Positions 20,701-29,906 of a stretch of DNA of 64,000 nt are shown here, in pieces (the first letter of the stretch is position 1; every line of letters begins with the position of its first letter). Where the stretch lies: the NCBI RefSeq assembly GCF_000149955.1, contig NC_030999.1:715136-779135 (forward strand). Reading direction: 5' to 3'. This DNA comes from Fusarium oxysporum f. sp. lycopersici 4287 (Eukaryota; Ascomycota; Sordariomycetes; Hypocreales; Nectriaceae). Made by a program: the position numbers and the translations under genes. Under the pieces are notes generated by a model, which did no database searches, was not told the DNA's origin, and worked only from the letters and a program-made list of their open reading frames with translations.

Positions 20701-21969
20701 CTTCTTCTCTAGTGCTGACACAGACAAGAGGTTCGAATGTCCTTCTGGAACATAAAGAGCGTTATCGAGAGTAACATTTTGTGATCCCTTAGGCCCTTGA
20801 ACGCGGAGGCAGTACGTTCCGCACCCTCCTGGCATGACCTTTATGTCCGCAATACCATTGATGGGGAGACCGTGGTACCTGTGAAGTGATGTAAAGTTCT
20901 CCTGTCGACAAAAGATATGCGAGGAGGCGCCACTATCCAAGACGTGGATACGTTCGAGGGCCCGAGTTTGAAGAGATGCTTGAAGACCGGAAGGTCCGAG
21001 TGATGAGCCAATCAATCCAAGGTGGCCTTGGAAGTCATTTTGCCAGAGTGCCAGTCGAGCTTGGTCAGGTTGGAGGTGTGCAGGAGTTGTATACGTGGCA
21101 GATTCCAGTTCATTATTCGTCTTCTCCCTTTCCTTCTCCCGAACCTGCATTTTACGTTGTCGTCTCTCGTAACCAGCTTTGATACGATCTCTTCTAAGTT
21201 CTGGGTGGAGCCTCCAACAAGTAGACCTGTCATGCCCTTTTCTTCCACAGTATCCACAGCATGATGTATCCTGGGCCATCATGGCTCTATGTGCCATCTT
21301 GGCCGTGGCGCTTCTTTGTCTGTCCTCCTCCTGAGGTGCGGCAAAGATGGCGGTTTCAAACGTAACGGCCTCTTTGAGAACAACGTTGCGATTGCTCGGA
21401 TTTCGGATAGGAAGGATGTTGTGATTCTGATTGAAGGCAGTGAGAAACAGTTCATAGTCCGGACCAAGTCCACAAAGGAACTTATTGACAAAATGCGGTT
21501 CCCCGATCTGGCAGGTGTCATCCATCTCCAAGAGTTCAGCCCTGACTTGACGTAGCTTATTTGCGTATTCCATGACCGAATCGCAAGATTCAAGCGTGAG
21601 TTCTTGATATCTGCGGTCGAGCTCTTGGAAGATGGCGCTTCCGACGGGCCGATATCGGGTCTCAAGGTGGTTGATCATGCCCTGAGCCGTCGAGATCCCT
21701 GTGGTAAACACTCGGGCGTTATAACCGAGACGACTTCGAATGGCACCGCATGCTCGATCTTGGCGGCTCCTCCAGGCCTCAATCTGGGTTGCAAGGTCGT
21801 TACCTTCTGTTGGTGGTTGAGCATTCCTGGTCAGAAGGTCTCCATATCCACACATGTCCAGAAGGTCGAGCATTTCTCTCTTCCAGGTCAGCCACTGGCT
21901 GGTTTGCTCCAGCTTTGGAATGGTGCCGGAACTGCCTATGAGATTGAGCGATTCTTTGGAAAGGGACAT
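17701..21969 (-). CDS. Copia-2 gag-pol polyprotein
   Basis: A 1422-aa open frame from ATG (MSLSKESLNL). Zinc knuckle CGYCGRKGHDRSTCW near residue 238; protease HVLDSGASSHIF near 342; integrase LWHERLAHL (about 476), CGACVQGK, HADIAGPF (about 540), HLDRGGENR (about 603), EQNGLAEVLNR (about 630); RT with YVDDLLIAG near 1095; RNase H GYTDSDWAGD near 1262, SSCEAEYMGQ, GDNQGAIAM; C-terminal KQVADGLTKAL. Domain order is copia and all catalytic residues are present. It is clearly related to Copia-1 along its length but diverged, and its LTRs are unrelated in sequence. Confidence 0.95.
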   Translation of the reverse strand: MSLSKESLNLIGSSGTIPKLEQTSQWLTWKREMLDLLDMCGYGDLLTRNAQPPTEGNDLATQIEAWRSRQDRACGAIRSRLGYNARVFTTGISTAQGMINHLETRYRPVGSAIFQELDRRYQELTLESCDSVMEYANKLRQVRAELLEMDDTCQIGEPHFVNKFLCGLGPDYELFLTAFNQNHNILPIRNPSNRNVVLKEAVTFETAIFAAPQEEDRQRSATAKMAHRAMMAQDTSCCGYCGRKGHDRSTCWRLHPELRRDRIKAGYERRQRKMQVREKEREKTNNELESATYTTPAHLQPDQARLALWQNDFQGHLGLIGSSLGPSGLQASLQTRALERIHVLDSGASSHIFCRQENFTSLHRYHGLPINGIADIKVMPGGCGTYCLRVQGPKGSQNVTLDNALYVPEGHSNLLSVSALEKKGAEVVFRNGKAVVTNKGKVVLTATRISGVYVVDEVEDRPFQTALASFSVGDPRLHLWHERLAHLGERNIKRLMNMSTGIRPDDSTSNPCGACVQGKLRECPHVRPIKKGIYPLECIHADIAGPFPEVGVDGSRYWVCFIDDFTQMSWVYPVKERSEFEECFHHLLQQFERPERRCHFLHLDRGGENRSHSLTRLCRDRGIKLSYTGTEQHEQNGLAEVLNRIILEKLTPTLLKSGLALKWWPYFLKAVNRIRNLCPTASISTTPYQAWYGDVPDLSHLRVLGSRGWALLPSSKRKKMQSKSIPCQLLGYQGSTNYILLDERGRVFVSNNVVFSENIKNVEPTLDNLTHQMSDQRPSQRRRVVGEEDSDVENAIVLEPSPLPIASREANRSGETGRGETTPDEPPVGDTGWDPDQESTRSSIHVATDEREVSSEETEKHAESRLPERSTRGQLPSRYILASTNFAFLATVAEQLYLVARDIDQSEPRTFKEATQGVHGKLWWGGLKDEHGSLVENGVWTLVTLPPGRKALRGKWVFKLKRGENGQVLRYKARFVVRGFEQREGIDFNETFASVVKPMSYKMIFAIAAALDLELEQMDVKTAFLYGLVTEEIYVQQPEGFDDGSGRVCKLLRALYGLKQAPRVWYETLSTFLATLGFKPLLSDMGVFVKGHTFIAVYVDDLLIAGPSKDEIVAVKQDLCNKFKMTDLGPCKYYLGMSVRRDRATRSIFLSQTTYLEKVLRDFGMDQCAPNATPVSTSKFGEPGPDYKAADKLKEWYAKAIGSLMYLMLGTRPEIAFAVSLCSRHLANPTNEHQTAVKRIFRYLKGSQNLELVYQGGLQPLLGYTDSDWAGDLETRRSTSGYVFNLGTGAISWSSKRQRTVALSSCEAEYMGQTAAAKEAVWLRALLQELLKEYKEVPELKTTVIFGDNQGAIAMSKNPQFHTRTKHIDIQHHYCREKVNDGTIEFQYIPTGKQVADGLTKALPKDRFLLFRNALGLKERRP

Positions 21970-22593
21970 GATAGATTCTCGTAGAAGCTAATGATTAAGA
22001 GACATGAGGGCGAACGGCAATCGACCAGTCTTGGATCGAGTCTTGGGAATGAATCTTGGCTGCGTTCGGCAACATGATAATGCCGTGCAAATAGGGGTTA
22101 TCGGAGTCGGGTAGAGATTGTCCGAAGGGTGAAACGCCTAGTGGTCTCAGATATCCATATCATTCCCTCCGTCTGGAGGAAGGGCAATGATCTGATGTCG
22201 ATCATGTTGCAAACCACGTTTCAGGCATTCTTGGGCTATGTGGGCGTAGGTCGTCCGACCGGAGAACTTCAGCAATCTCAGACTGAAAGGCCGGTCTGGT
22301 CTGGCGAATCCATCTACCAGATTGCAATCTGGGAAAATTTTGGTTATTCAAGATTCGACGATTTAAATTGGATGCAATAAACGGAGGGTCAAAGGATCTT
22401 TCCGTAAACGTTTCTAGACATATCCTGTTAGCGGATCTGCAAGCTCTATCAGAGATCCAAGAGGGAAATAGCTCCAATTAAGCTGAATGCGTATGCGCAG
22501 TGGAAGGAAGCCTTTCGACTTCTTGTGTTATCTTGGAAAGTAGAAAGGAGACAGAAAACACTCAGCTTTTTGGTTGGAGAAAAGGTCGTGCCC

Positions 22594-22608
22594 TCCGGGC
22601 TCATAACC
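22594..22608 (-). other. Copia-2 primer-binding site
   Basis: Plus strand reads TCCGGGCTCATAACC directly before the 5' LTR, so the element RNA carries GGTTATGAGCCCGGA, complementary to the anticodon arm of initiator tRNA-Met. Confidence 0.85.
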
Positions 22609-22743
22609 TGTTAAAGCAAAAACGGGTTGATTGTATTGTTGTTAGTTCTAAGTTACATCTGTCTGAGAGGAGCACAGCTCCTTACATATATCCACATCCC
22701 AGCCACCAGCAGATCGGACCACCTTAGCCACACTGTCTCAACA
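22609..22743 (-). repeat. Copia-2 5' LTR
   Basis: 135 bp, one base different from the partner LTR at 16726. Followed by the target duplication TGCCC at 22744-22748. Confidence 0.95.
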
Positions 22744-22748
22744 TGCCC

Positions 22749-24961
22749 ATCACAACCACGAGCCAAGCACAAGCATGTCTGCACATCCAGTCCATCGTCA
22801 ACTATCCAATGCAGATAGGTCAACTATTAACAACCTTGCAAACGCTGGTGTAGCACCGAAAGAGATCAGGTCCTACCTACGTCAGAACACAGAGTCTCAT
22901 GCCACCCAGCAAGACATCTACAACTGCATTGCACAAGGCAAACGAGACCAGAAGAAGGGCCAGAGCACAATCCAAGCTCTTGCTAATGAGCTTGAGGCTG
23001 AGGGTTTCTGGAGTCGAATACGCTTCGACGAGGATGGTCGGGTTACAGCTGTGTTGTTTGCCCACCCAGAGTCGCTAACATACCTTAAGTCATACCCGGA
23101 TATACTTATATTGGACTGCACATATAAGACAAACAAGTATAGGATGCCTCTTCTCGATATCGTCGGTGTTGATGCCTGTCAACGATCATTCTGCATCGCC
23201 TTCGCCTTCCTCAGCGGCGAGGAGGAGAAGGACTACATCTGGGCGTTAGATCGGCTACGTTCAATGTACGAAGCCTGTAGCGCAAGGCTGCCATCTGTGA
23301 TCCTTACAGACCGCTGTCTGGCCTGCATGAATGCGGTATCTCATTGTTTCCCGGCTGCAGTATCGCTTCTATGCCTTTGGCATGCCAACAAGGCAGTCCT
23401 GCGTTACTGCCAGCCAAGCTTTATGCGTCATAACGATGCGGCTCAAAAGCCTCAAGGCCACCAAGAGTGGAAGGACTTCTACGGAAGATGGCATGAGCTC
23501 GTGGCATCGGCAAATGAGGAGACATTTGAAGACAGGCTTCAGCAGCTCAAAGAGCGCTATGCTTCAGCTCACGCCCGGGAGGTCGCCTACATCATCGAAA
23601 CATGGCTTGACCTCTACAAAACAAAGCTCGTGAAAGCTTGGGTTGATCGGTATCTTCACTTTGAGAATGTGGTTACATCTCGAGGCGAGGGTATTCATCA
23701 GCTCATCAAGGTGTACCTTGATACTTCCCAGCTAGATCTCTTTGAGGCCTGGAGGGCTATCAAGCTGGCGATACTTAACCAAGTAGCTGAGCTCCGAGCA
23801 AACCAGGCGAAGCAGCAAATCCGAACACCCATAGAACTCTCAGGGAGTCTATACAGCATCATACGAGGCTGGGTATCTCACGAGGCATTGCGGAAGGTTG
23901 AGGCGCAGAGAAAGCGGCTCCAACAGGACAGACTCCCTGCCTGCACAGGAGTCTTCTCAGCAACGCTTGGGCTCCCTTGCGCTCACACAATTGAGCCTCT
24001 TCTACAACAAGCCCAGCCGCTTCAACTACACCACTTCCATACGCATTGGCATCTTCAACGAGAAGGAAACCCTCAATTGCTCATAGAGCCCCGCCGTCAG
24101 TTCGATCAGGTGCCAGCTACGTCAACATTGCCGAAGACTAGCACTCAGCGCGAGCCATGTGCATTTGAGATCGTCGAACAAGCATCACAGACGAGAGCCA
24201 ACCCCAAATGTTCAAGATGTCATACACAGGGCCACAGGATGAGCTCAAAGGCATGCCCATTGCGATATGCGCATCTTGTATCTCCCTCAGCTTCTACAGC
24301 GCCCCCAAATACGCTGCCGCCATCGACTACACCAAGTTCGGCTCAACAGCCAGTTCCCGATCCATCCTTATGCTCAATTTTGCCACAGCAGCAGGTAGCG
24401 CCGCCAGCGGCACTATGTGATCAAGAGATGGTGCCGTCCCCGCCAGATATAATAGCACTGCCATCCTCATCAGCGGATGTACCTCCACCACCAGATATGC
24501 CGCCATCGGTACCAGCGTCTGGGCCAGACATACGCTATGATGACCCTCGTGCTATATATGATCGATATATTGCAGCACGGATGGCATGGTATAACAAGCT
24601 GCCTCGAGGTAGCTTAAAGACTAACCAGGAATATCGAAAGGCAATGGGCCTCCCTCAACGCTACGATAAGACAAGTTACAGCTGGTGTTTGGATTATAAG
24701 CAGATGGGTAAGCGATGCACATCAACGATACCTGGACGGGAGTGGACTAAGGAGGAGATGATGGCGTACTTGGATTGGACCAGGGTAGAAGATGAACGTG
24801 TGGAGAGGCAAGTCGCCCAGGAGATGGGCGACAACCCTCTGGCGAACAGGCGAACAGGCATGAAGGAGATTTGGAAGAGGGTTGAGCAGGACATGATCGA
24901 CCAACAAGCTCTGTACTCGAACGATAAACTGGCTGAAGACTGTATCATAGTTACTGCTTAG
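22749..24961 (+). pseudogene. MULE transposase, 3' part (catalytic and zinc-knuckle regions)
   Basis: Continues the split gene to its TAG; the two parts total 848 codons. The first residues HHNHEPS complete the N-terminal zinc domain. The MULE DDE core follows: ILDCTYKTN (first Asp), a YIWALDRL helix, ILTDRCLACMN (second Asp), CLWHANKAVL, and SRGEGIHQLIK (catalytic Glu region). GLPCAHTI looks like a SWIM finger and CSRCHTQGHRMSSKAC like a zinc knuckle. The C-terminal part has WYNKLPRGS and charged helices. No stop or frameshift is seen apart from the Copia-2 insertion, so inactivation is recent. Confidence 0.92.
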
Positions 24962-25087
24962 ATTATTATTAACGCCTACATTACTTATATCCCAATTATG
25001 GCACCGTGAGAAAAAATCTGTATAGCAGAGCAGTTCGTCATCTAGAGATTAGAAGCAATACAATAAAATACAATAGGCTGGCTGGCA

Positions 25088-25185
25088 TACAAGGGTGTTG
25101 GGCTTACATAACTCCCTTACAGACGCACCGGGTGCGCAACACGTGACACTTACGTGCGCATCCAGGTGCGCACCTATTGGCGCCC
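25088..25185 (-). repeat. MULE right terminal inverted repeat
   Basis: 98 bp, the inverse of the left TIR with one mismatch, followed by the 9-bp target duplication GTCTGCACT. Confidence 0.95.
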
Positions 25186-25299
25186 GTCTGCACTGTAGTG
25201 ATGACTCATTTCTCCATCGGAAATAACAGACACGAACGCCACGATAAATGGCGAAGCAACGTGGGACACCACAGAATGCCATATTTTGACTCGCTAGAA

Positions 25300-26367
25300 C
25301 TATTCAAACTTCCTGCAGCGATAGCGGTAGTCCCTGGTTTTGTACTCGAAGTAGGCTCCCTTATCCTTCTCCTTCCATTCATGTCTCAGGGTAGTCTTTT
25401 TGTTATTGTTAACATCCCGGAACACGCACTCGTCCTTCTTATACCCAAATTTCTTCACCAGTTTGACTTTCTTGACCTCGATTATCTGCCTCCCCTTCAT
25501 GGGTTCCTTGCCCTTGGGTTCTTCGATTTGAGAGTATCCATCGTCCTCAACACTTGAGTCCACCTCCTCTTCAACCTCCATTGGAACAGGCGCCTGGTTT
25601 TCTGCTTCTTCTGATGGCGCCTGATAGCTCATACCAGTGCTCGGACCTGCCCGAGGGGCTTGCTGAAAACCTTGTTGCTGATAGTATGCTTGCCAGTAAG
25701 CCATCTCGTTGTCCTGCGCCACCGGAGCCGACTCGGCCTGGCCAGTACTGTATTCTTCTGGGTCACGAGATATTCCAGCTTGAAGCATATGCTGCAGCTC
25801 GATTCGTTGACTTGGAACTACTCCTGCATGCCGCATGGGCTGCTCCCCCTTGATGAGTTGAATCGATACTTCCAGGTTTGTAATGCCATCTTCATGTGTA
25901 ACATATAGATACTCCCATTTTGCCCTTTCCGTGCTGCCGTGTAATGGATTTAATTCTTGGCGTTGCCTGTCCACATACCAGACCCTGTATGTGAGCCCGA
26001 TGGCTGTGAGGACATATATGCCTGTCAAATTAAGGCTATCGATAGCCTTCTCAGCAGCATCCAGACCCTGCTCTTCAACATCCGTCATTGATCCTTTCTT
26101 GCGTTTGACTTCAACCAACAGAATGGGTGACAAGTTGCGATTTTCTTCATTGTGAAATAGCACCTTCATGTCAACACGCCTCCTGCTGTCATCAGGAGCT
26201 TGTTCACAGAGTAATTGCCAGGGTTGGGGAAAGCTTCGGTGGAGGTAAGTCTGCCAGAATGCAGAGGCTGTGCTTTCCAGATGGTGCTTTGCGTTGTCTA
26301 CATTATGTATAAATGTAATTTCCATCGGTGTGAAATGCTGATCAAGTTGGCAAGGTTTGTAATCCAT
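25300..26367 (-). CDS. orphan fungal protein with a PD-(D/E)XK nuclease-like core
   Basis: A 355-aa open frame starting MDYKPCQLDQHF. The N-terminal half reads ASAFWQTYLHRSFPQ, then RRRVDMKVLF and LLVEVKRKKG. The spacing of Asp and Glu-x-Lys across two predicted strands matches the PD-(D/E)XK restriction-endonuclease fold; this is a by-eye inference. The middle is Gln/Pro-rich and low complexity, then an acidic patch (VEEEVDSSVEDDG) and a Lys/Arg-rich C-terminus. I recognise the pattern as a dispersed Pezizomycotina orphan family, function unknown. Upstream minus-strand frame 26368-26698 contains a GTAAGT, so a 5' exon is possible. It lies directly outside the MULE. Confidence 0.6.
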   Translation of the reverse strand: MDYKPCQLDQHFTPMEITFIHNVDNAKHHLESTASAFWQTYLHRSFPQPWQLLCEQAPDDSRRRVDMKVLFHNEENRNLSPILLVEVKRKKGSMTDVEEQGLDAAEKAIDSLNLTGIYVLTAIGLTYRVWYVDRQRQELNPLHGSTERAKWEYLYVTHEDGITNLEVSIQLIKGEQPMRHAGVVPSQRIELQHMLQAGISRDPEEYSTGQAESAPVAQDNEMAYWQAYYQQQGFQQAPRAGPSTGMSYQAPSEEAENQAPVPMEVEEEVDSSVEDDGYSQIEEPKGKEPMKGRQIIEVKKVKLVKKFGYKKDECVFRDVNNNKKTTLRHEWKEKDKGAYFEYKTRDYRYRCRKFE

Positions 26368-26984
26368 GTTGTTTGTAACGGGGGGATTGTATAGACGGCT
26401 GGGGATAAGTCTGAGAATTCGAGTTTGAACTTACACCTGATATCTCCTGCCATCTCGTGCGTTTATATACACGATTGACCAAAGTGGACTGTGATATGTC
26501 GGCATGTAGTCTCGAACAGGGCCACATAGACGGATATTTTCTCTCAAGAACAAATCCGGCCGTCTGCATGCCTTCAGTGGTATCTATCGGCTTTGCGCCC
26601 ATGCATGCATGCATAACGTGATGCTTATCACTAATATGCATTCTATCAGTTTTGGCTACCCTACAGTATACCCCAAATCTACTTGCCCGCACATTCATGC
26701 TGCCAACTCCTTATCGATAGAAGCAATTGGTTGGATTATTAGATCATCGCACTCTCCCCACCACCACCATATGGGAGGGTAACCTTGAGCTGCGGCCTTG
26801 TGCTACGTGTAATACTCTGTCAGGCTAGATTTATCTGTTTACAGGATAGCTGGCTACGCTGGTTCTGTTGACTACAGTAGTAGAGTTGGCTTCATCGATA
26901 TACAGAGATATGACAGGTCACTGATCATCTTGCAGGGCTTGGAAAGTCGTTCAATCAATCGCAAACCTTGGAGGTTAGCGACTA
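26368..26984. other. intergenic, possible 5' exon of the nuclease-like gene
   Basis: The minus strand is open from about 26698 to 26368 and ends in WQEISG near a GTAAGT, but no acceptor at a sensible distance joins it to the downstream ATG. Otherwise nothing recognisable. Confidence 0.35.
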
Positions 26985-27112
26985 GTGGGACAGTGGACGA
27001 TAGTAAAGAATTGGGACAATGGACGATAGCAAATAGTGGGGACAATGGACGATAGCAAATAGTGGGTGATGGACGATAGCAAATAGTGGGGACAATGGAC
27101 GATAGCAGATAC
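26985..27112 (+). repeat. tandem array of 24-28-bp units (GGACGATAGCAAATAGT)
   Basis: Five units of about 26 bp, best preserved as GGGACAATGGACGATAGCAA. It lies about 200 bp upstream of the frame at 27304. The core GGACGATAG recurs in the array at 28971-29059. Regulatory or merely minisatellite; not decidable here. Confidence 0.85.
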
Positions 27113-27303
27113 AGATGACGTGGATGGGCAGAAACTATCCACAATGGCCAGAAAAATTGGTGAGACAGACTGACATGTGACACGGCGACACGTGATGTTA
27201 CCATTTCTTCCCCACCTTTGGCGCCCATGAATTCTTCTCTCCCCAGTACCAAAGAGCCCAACACGCGACATGTGTTGCCAATGCCCAATACTGCCTCAAC
27301 GTC

Positions 27304-27729
27304 GTGAAATATTCAATACCCAACCGTCTCCGATGCCTCGAATCGTACTCCTCAACGCTTCATCAAACAAGATTGTGCTTCTACGTTAAAATCAAACGCG
27401 ACTATCCCTACGATCAAGGCAGCCAGATGGTAAGTGTTCTTCCCTACTACTCAGTCTATCTAACCACGCATCAGAGCTTGAACATCACATCCCTCACGAA
27501 ATCCGCCGACTTTTTCACATCCAATACTGAGAACGTACCGAAAGTCATTGAAGGGCGCGGCCAACATCTATGTTGGATGAATTGTAACCATGTCTTCATC
27601 CGCCAAAATGACCGTGCTGGAACCATAGGTGATTGGTCCCAGTTGCACAGGAGCAGCGGAGAAGCGACTATTAAGGTTGACGTGGACTTGTATTTCTATG
27701 ATGGTCTTGTAAAGACTGATGTAGGCTAA
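27304..27729 (+). CDS. hypothetical protein with one intron, start uncertain
   Basis: A frame of about 140 codons holding a canonical 45-nt intron at 27430-27474 (GTAAGT, CTAAC, TCAG). The intron is in phase and its length is a multiple of three, so spliced and unspliced frames both stay open. The spliced product reads ...DQGSQM then SLNITSLTK, and ends TIKVDVDLYFYDGLVK. No ATG opens the frame at its 5' end, so an upstream exon is likely. No family recognised. Its TAA overlaps the stop of the convergent gene at 27726. Confidence 0.45.
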   Translation: MKYSIPNRLRCLESYSSTLHQTRLCFYVKIKRDYPYDQGSQMVSVLPYYSVYLTTHQSLNITSLTKSADFFTSNTENVPKVIEGRGQHLCWMNCNHVFIRQNDRAGTIGDWSQLHRSSGEATIKVDVDLYFYDGLVKTDVG

Positions 27730-28921
27730 GCATAACGTATTGCATAGAGGAATTCTTTAATCGAAGAGGCGCGCCCCAATTCAAGATTAAGCGTCAGCGT
27801 TGCACAGTCATCTGGACAGCCTGAAATGCTCAGAGACACGCAGCCTGTAACGACGAGCTTGCCCTTTCTCATTTCCTCTTTTCGATATGCACTAGATATG
27901 AGTGCGGTTGAGAAGGGTATGGCTGGTGGTTCTTTATCAAACATCGTAATGGCATCCGTTTGACAATCAAGAAGAGTAAATGGCGCTAAGTTAGGGCAAA
28001 TCCGGGTGCCATTCGGGTTTATGATGTACCTCATTGAACCTTCTGTCTCCACTTCCACGCCGAATAGTTTCTGGGCGAAGCGACTGACCCTGTTTGGGAC
28101 GATTGCCACCTGCATAACACAGTCAATATTAAATGGCCTTTGTGGGAAGTCCATCGTAATGGCAAGAGTTTCCTTTGAGCTTGGGTCACCATTCTCCGAA
28201 ATTCTCCTGTTCGTATGTAAAAGAATTGAACTAGTGACGCCATGTGGAAAACATTCGCCCGCTCCAGAGGGCGATGCATGATCATAATGAGTCCGATGCG
28301 AGCTGCTGGCAGACAACATTGATCCAACAGGTAGCCCCCCCACCAGCATCTCATCATCAGACTCGAATGAGGGGCTCGGCGAAGGTGAGTCTGGCTGAGT
28401 CTGCCGCTGACGTGGTACTGGATGGCTGGATTAGAAATACAATCGTCGGCAACTGGTTAAGGACAATCACCTGGATATCTCGCCTGGAGGTTACGCATCG
28501 CCTTCTCGACGGTTGGGTCAGGCTGGGTCCTGGTTAATTCCAGGGCAATCCATCTCTTTACTTCTACTGGAAACCCTTCCAAATCGGCCAATTTTTTCGT
28601 CCTGAAGGATCTCGATTCGCGGCTTGAGTATACAGCTAAGAAAAGGCCGAGCCATGCTTGATATCCAGCCGTAGTGTAGAAGGTTGTTGCGGTTGAAGTG
28701 GTGGAAGATTGCCCCCACAGTTCCTTCCAAGCTGCAGAATAACCTTTGGGAGTCCGTGAATGTTTCCATTCCCTTGTGAGGTATCTTTTGCAGTGTTCAG
28801 CAACCGCCTCAGCCGCGCCAACATATTGCTGTTGGACTCCAGCATAAGTAACGTCGCTCTGCACTACTGGCAACTCATCACGAAGAGGTGGTACGTTGTT
28901 GGCCGATTCGTCTGTTTCCAT
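27726..28921 (-). CDS. hypothetical protein, two exons, 380 aa
   Basis: Exon 1 is 28471-28921 (ATG, METDESANNV), intron 28418-28470 (53 nt, GTGATT donor, CTAAT branch, CCAG acceptor), exon 2 is 27726-28417. The join gives ...LQARYP-V-PRQRQTQPDSP and keeps phase. The N-terminal half is helical (YVGAAEAVAEHCKRYL; WKELWGQ) and the C-terminal half is beta-rich and globular (CVMQVAIVPNRV; KGKLVVTGCVSL). A Ser/Pro-rich linker lies between them. No domain recognised. A tandem array lies 50 bp upstream of the ATG, and the gene converges on the frame at 27304 with overlapping stops. Confidence 0.55.
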
Positions 28922-28970
28922 AGTGGCTCGATAATCAACAGGGGAGGGGAACGACAACGAGTAAAAATAA

Positions 28971-29059
28971 GAAGGGACGATGGCGAAAGCTGAAAGGGAC
29001 GATAGTAAAATCAGAAGGGACGATAGCGGAAGCTGAAAGGGACGATAGAAAAAGCTGGG
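28971..29059 (+). repeat. tandem array of about 22-bp units (AGGGACGATAG)
   Basis: Four imperfect units, GAAGGGACGATAGCGGAAGCTG-like, directly upstream of the minus-strand gene. The core GGACGATAG is shared in the same strand orientation with the array at 26985-27112. Confidence 0.8.
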
Positions 29060-29214
29060 AGAGTGCAATACCTGGCATGCCTTGATTGGTCGTAAAGAAA
29101 AATTGAAATATCACCGCATACTCCGTACTACTACTAATTAATACTACTACTACTGGACGCAGTCGTGGTGGTAATTCGACGAATTACAACAAATCTGGCC
29201 CGTGCACGTTGCTG

Positions 29215-29490
29215 GGTTATCCAAGGAGGGGTTGGTTCAATTCCCCCTCCTTTTCTGGATACAAGAATAATATTGTGATAAGCGAAAATGGAGCCCATTC
29301 CTGTTGGATTAGTGATAGCGCCTCGATAAAAGAAACATGTATTTTGTGGGCCCCCGGATATATCAATACCAGGTAGCGGGGAAAACACCTGTTAGATTGG
29401 TGGCTGGGAATGGGTTCCACTTCCCTTATTGCAATATTATTCTTGTAACCAAGAGGGGTGAAATCCCTCTTGGCAGACTGATCAAAGAAT
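29215..29490. repeat. degenerate fold-back (inverted repeat) element
   Basis: About 55 bp around 29259-29315 (TACAAGAATAATATTGTGAT...GAGCCCATTCC) is inverted at 29383-29440. Outside each arm sits a small hairpin: GGAGGGG...CCCCCTCC at 29224-29250 and AAGAGGG...CCCTCTT at 29450-29472. It carries no coding capacity. It resembles a decayed MITE; no target duplication was found. Confidence 0.6.
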
Positions 29491-29906
29491 CATCAAGCCA
29501 ACCATTAATAACATCACCACATTCTGGTTCACATTTGAATACACTCACCCCATCGTATTCGTGCGTATCTAACAACACCTAAAAGGACAGAACAGAGACA
29601 GAAGCTCCTGGGGACTAGATTGATCCTCAAGTGTGAAAATTAACCCTATTTTAATTGGATATTAACCCTACCCGGGAGCTTTCTAGTCAAACATCTAATG
29701 ACAATTAAACCTCCCTTTCACTTCTGACCACGCGCGACGTTCGTTTCGCGTAGGCATCAGACGATATTCCATTGTGCCAAGGAACTGCTACAGCGCGCGA
29801 TCGGAGAACTGTAGCTAGTCAGCCAGTCATCGCCTCCAACTATTGTTACATTCCTTCGGACTCAGTCGCCGCGATTACTCACTTACATACCCGAACACTT
29901 TTTAGA

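Larger units (their letters stand above)
16726..22743 (-). mobile_element. Copia-2: complete Ty1/copia retrotransposon inside the MULE
   Basis: A 6018-bp element on the minus strand. The 135-bp LTRs differ at one position (CCTTAGT against CCTTAGC). A perfect 5-bp duplication TGCCC lies at 16721-16725 and 22744-22748. The primer-binding site is at 22594-22608 and a purine tract (AAGTGGGAG on the minus strand) abuts the 3' LTR. One long gag-pol frame is open, so the element looks recent and potentially autonomous. Confidence 0.96.
16223..25185 (+). mobile_element. Hop-like Mutator element (MULE) carrying a nested Copia-2
   Basis: Terminal inverted repeats of 98 bp (16223-16320 and 25088-25185) differ at one base. 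They are flanked by a perfect 9-bp duplication, GTCTGCACT, at 16214-16222 and 25186-25194, the size typical of Mutator insertions. Without the nested Copia-2 (6018 bp plus a 5-bp duplication) the element is about 2.94 kb and encodes one 848-aa transposase. Length, TIR size and domain set resemble Hop of Fusarium oxysporum (about 3.3 kb, 99-bp TIRs, 836-aa protein, from memory). Confidence 0.96.

Noticed and set aside
26985..27112. CRISPR-like array
   Set aside because: Units are directly adjacent with no unique spacers, and the genome is eukaryotic; it is a minisatellite.
29224..29250. GGTTCAATTCC looking like a tRNA T-arm / pol III B box
   Set aside because: It is the loop side of a larger hairpin (GGAGGGG/CCCCCTCC); no acceptor, D or anticodon arm can be built around it.
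29772..29906. Upstream extension of the zinc-finger gene using a TTG start
   Set aside because: Nuclear fungal genes start with ATG; the ATG at 29907 is the first in frame with a sensible context.
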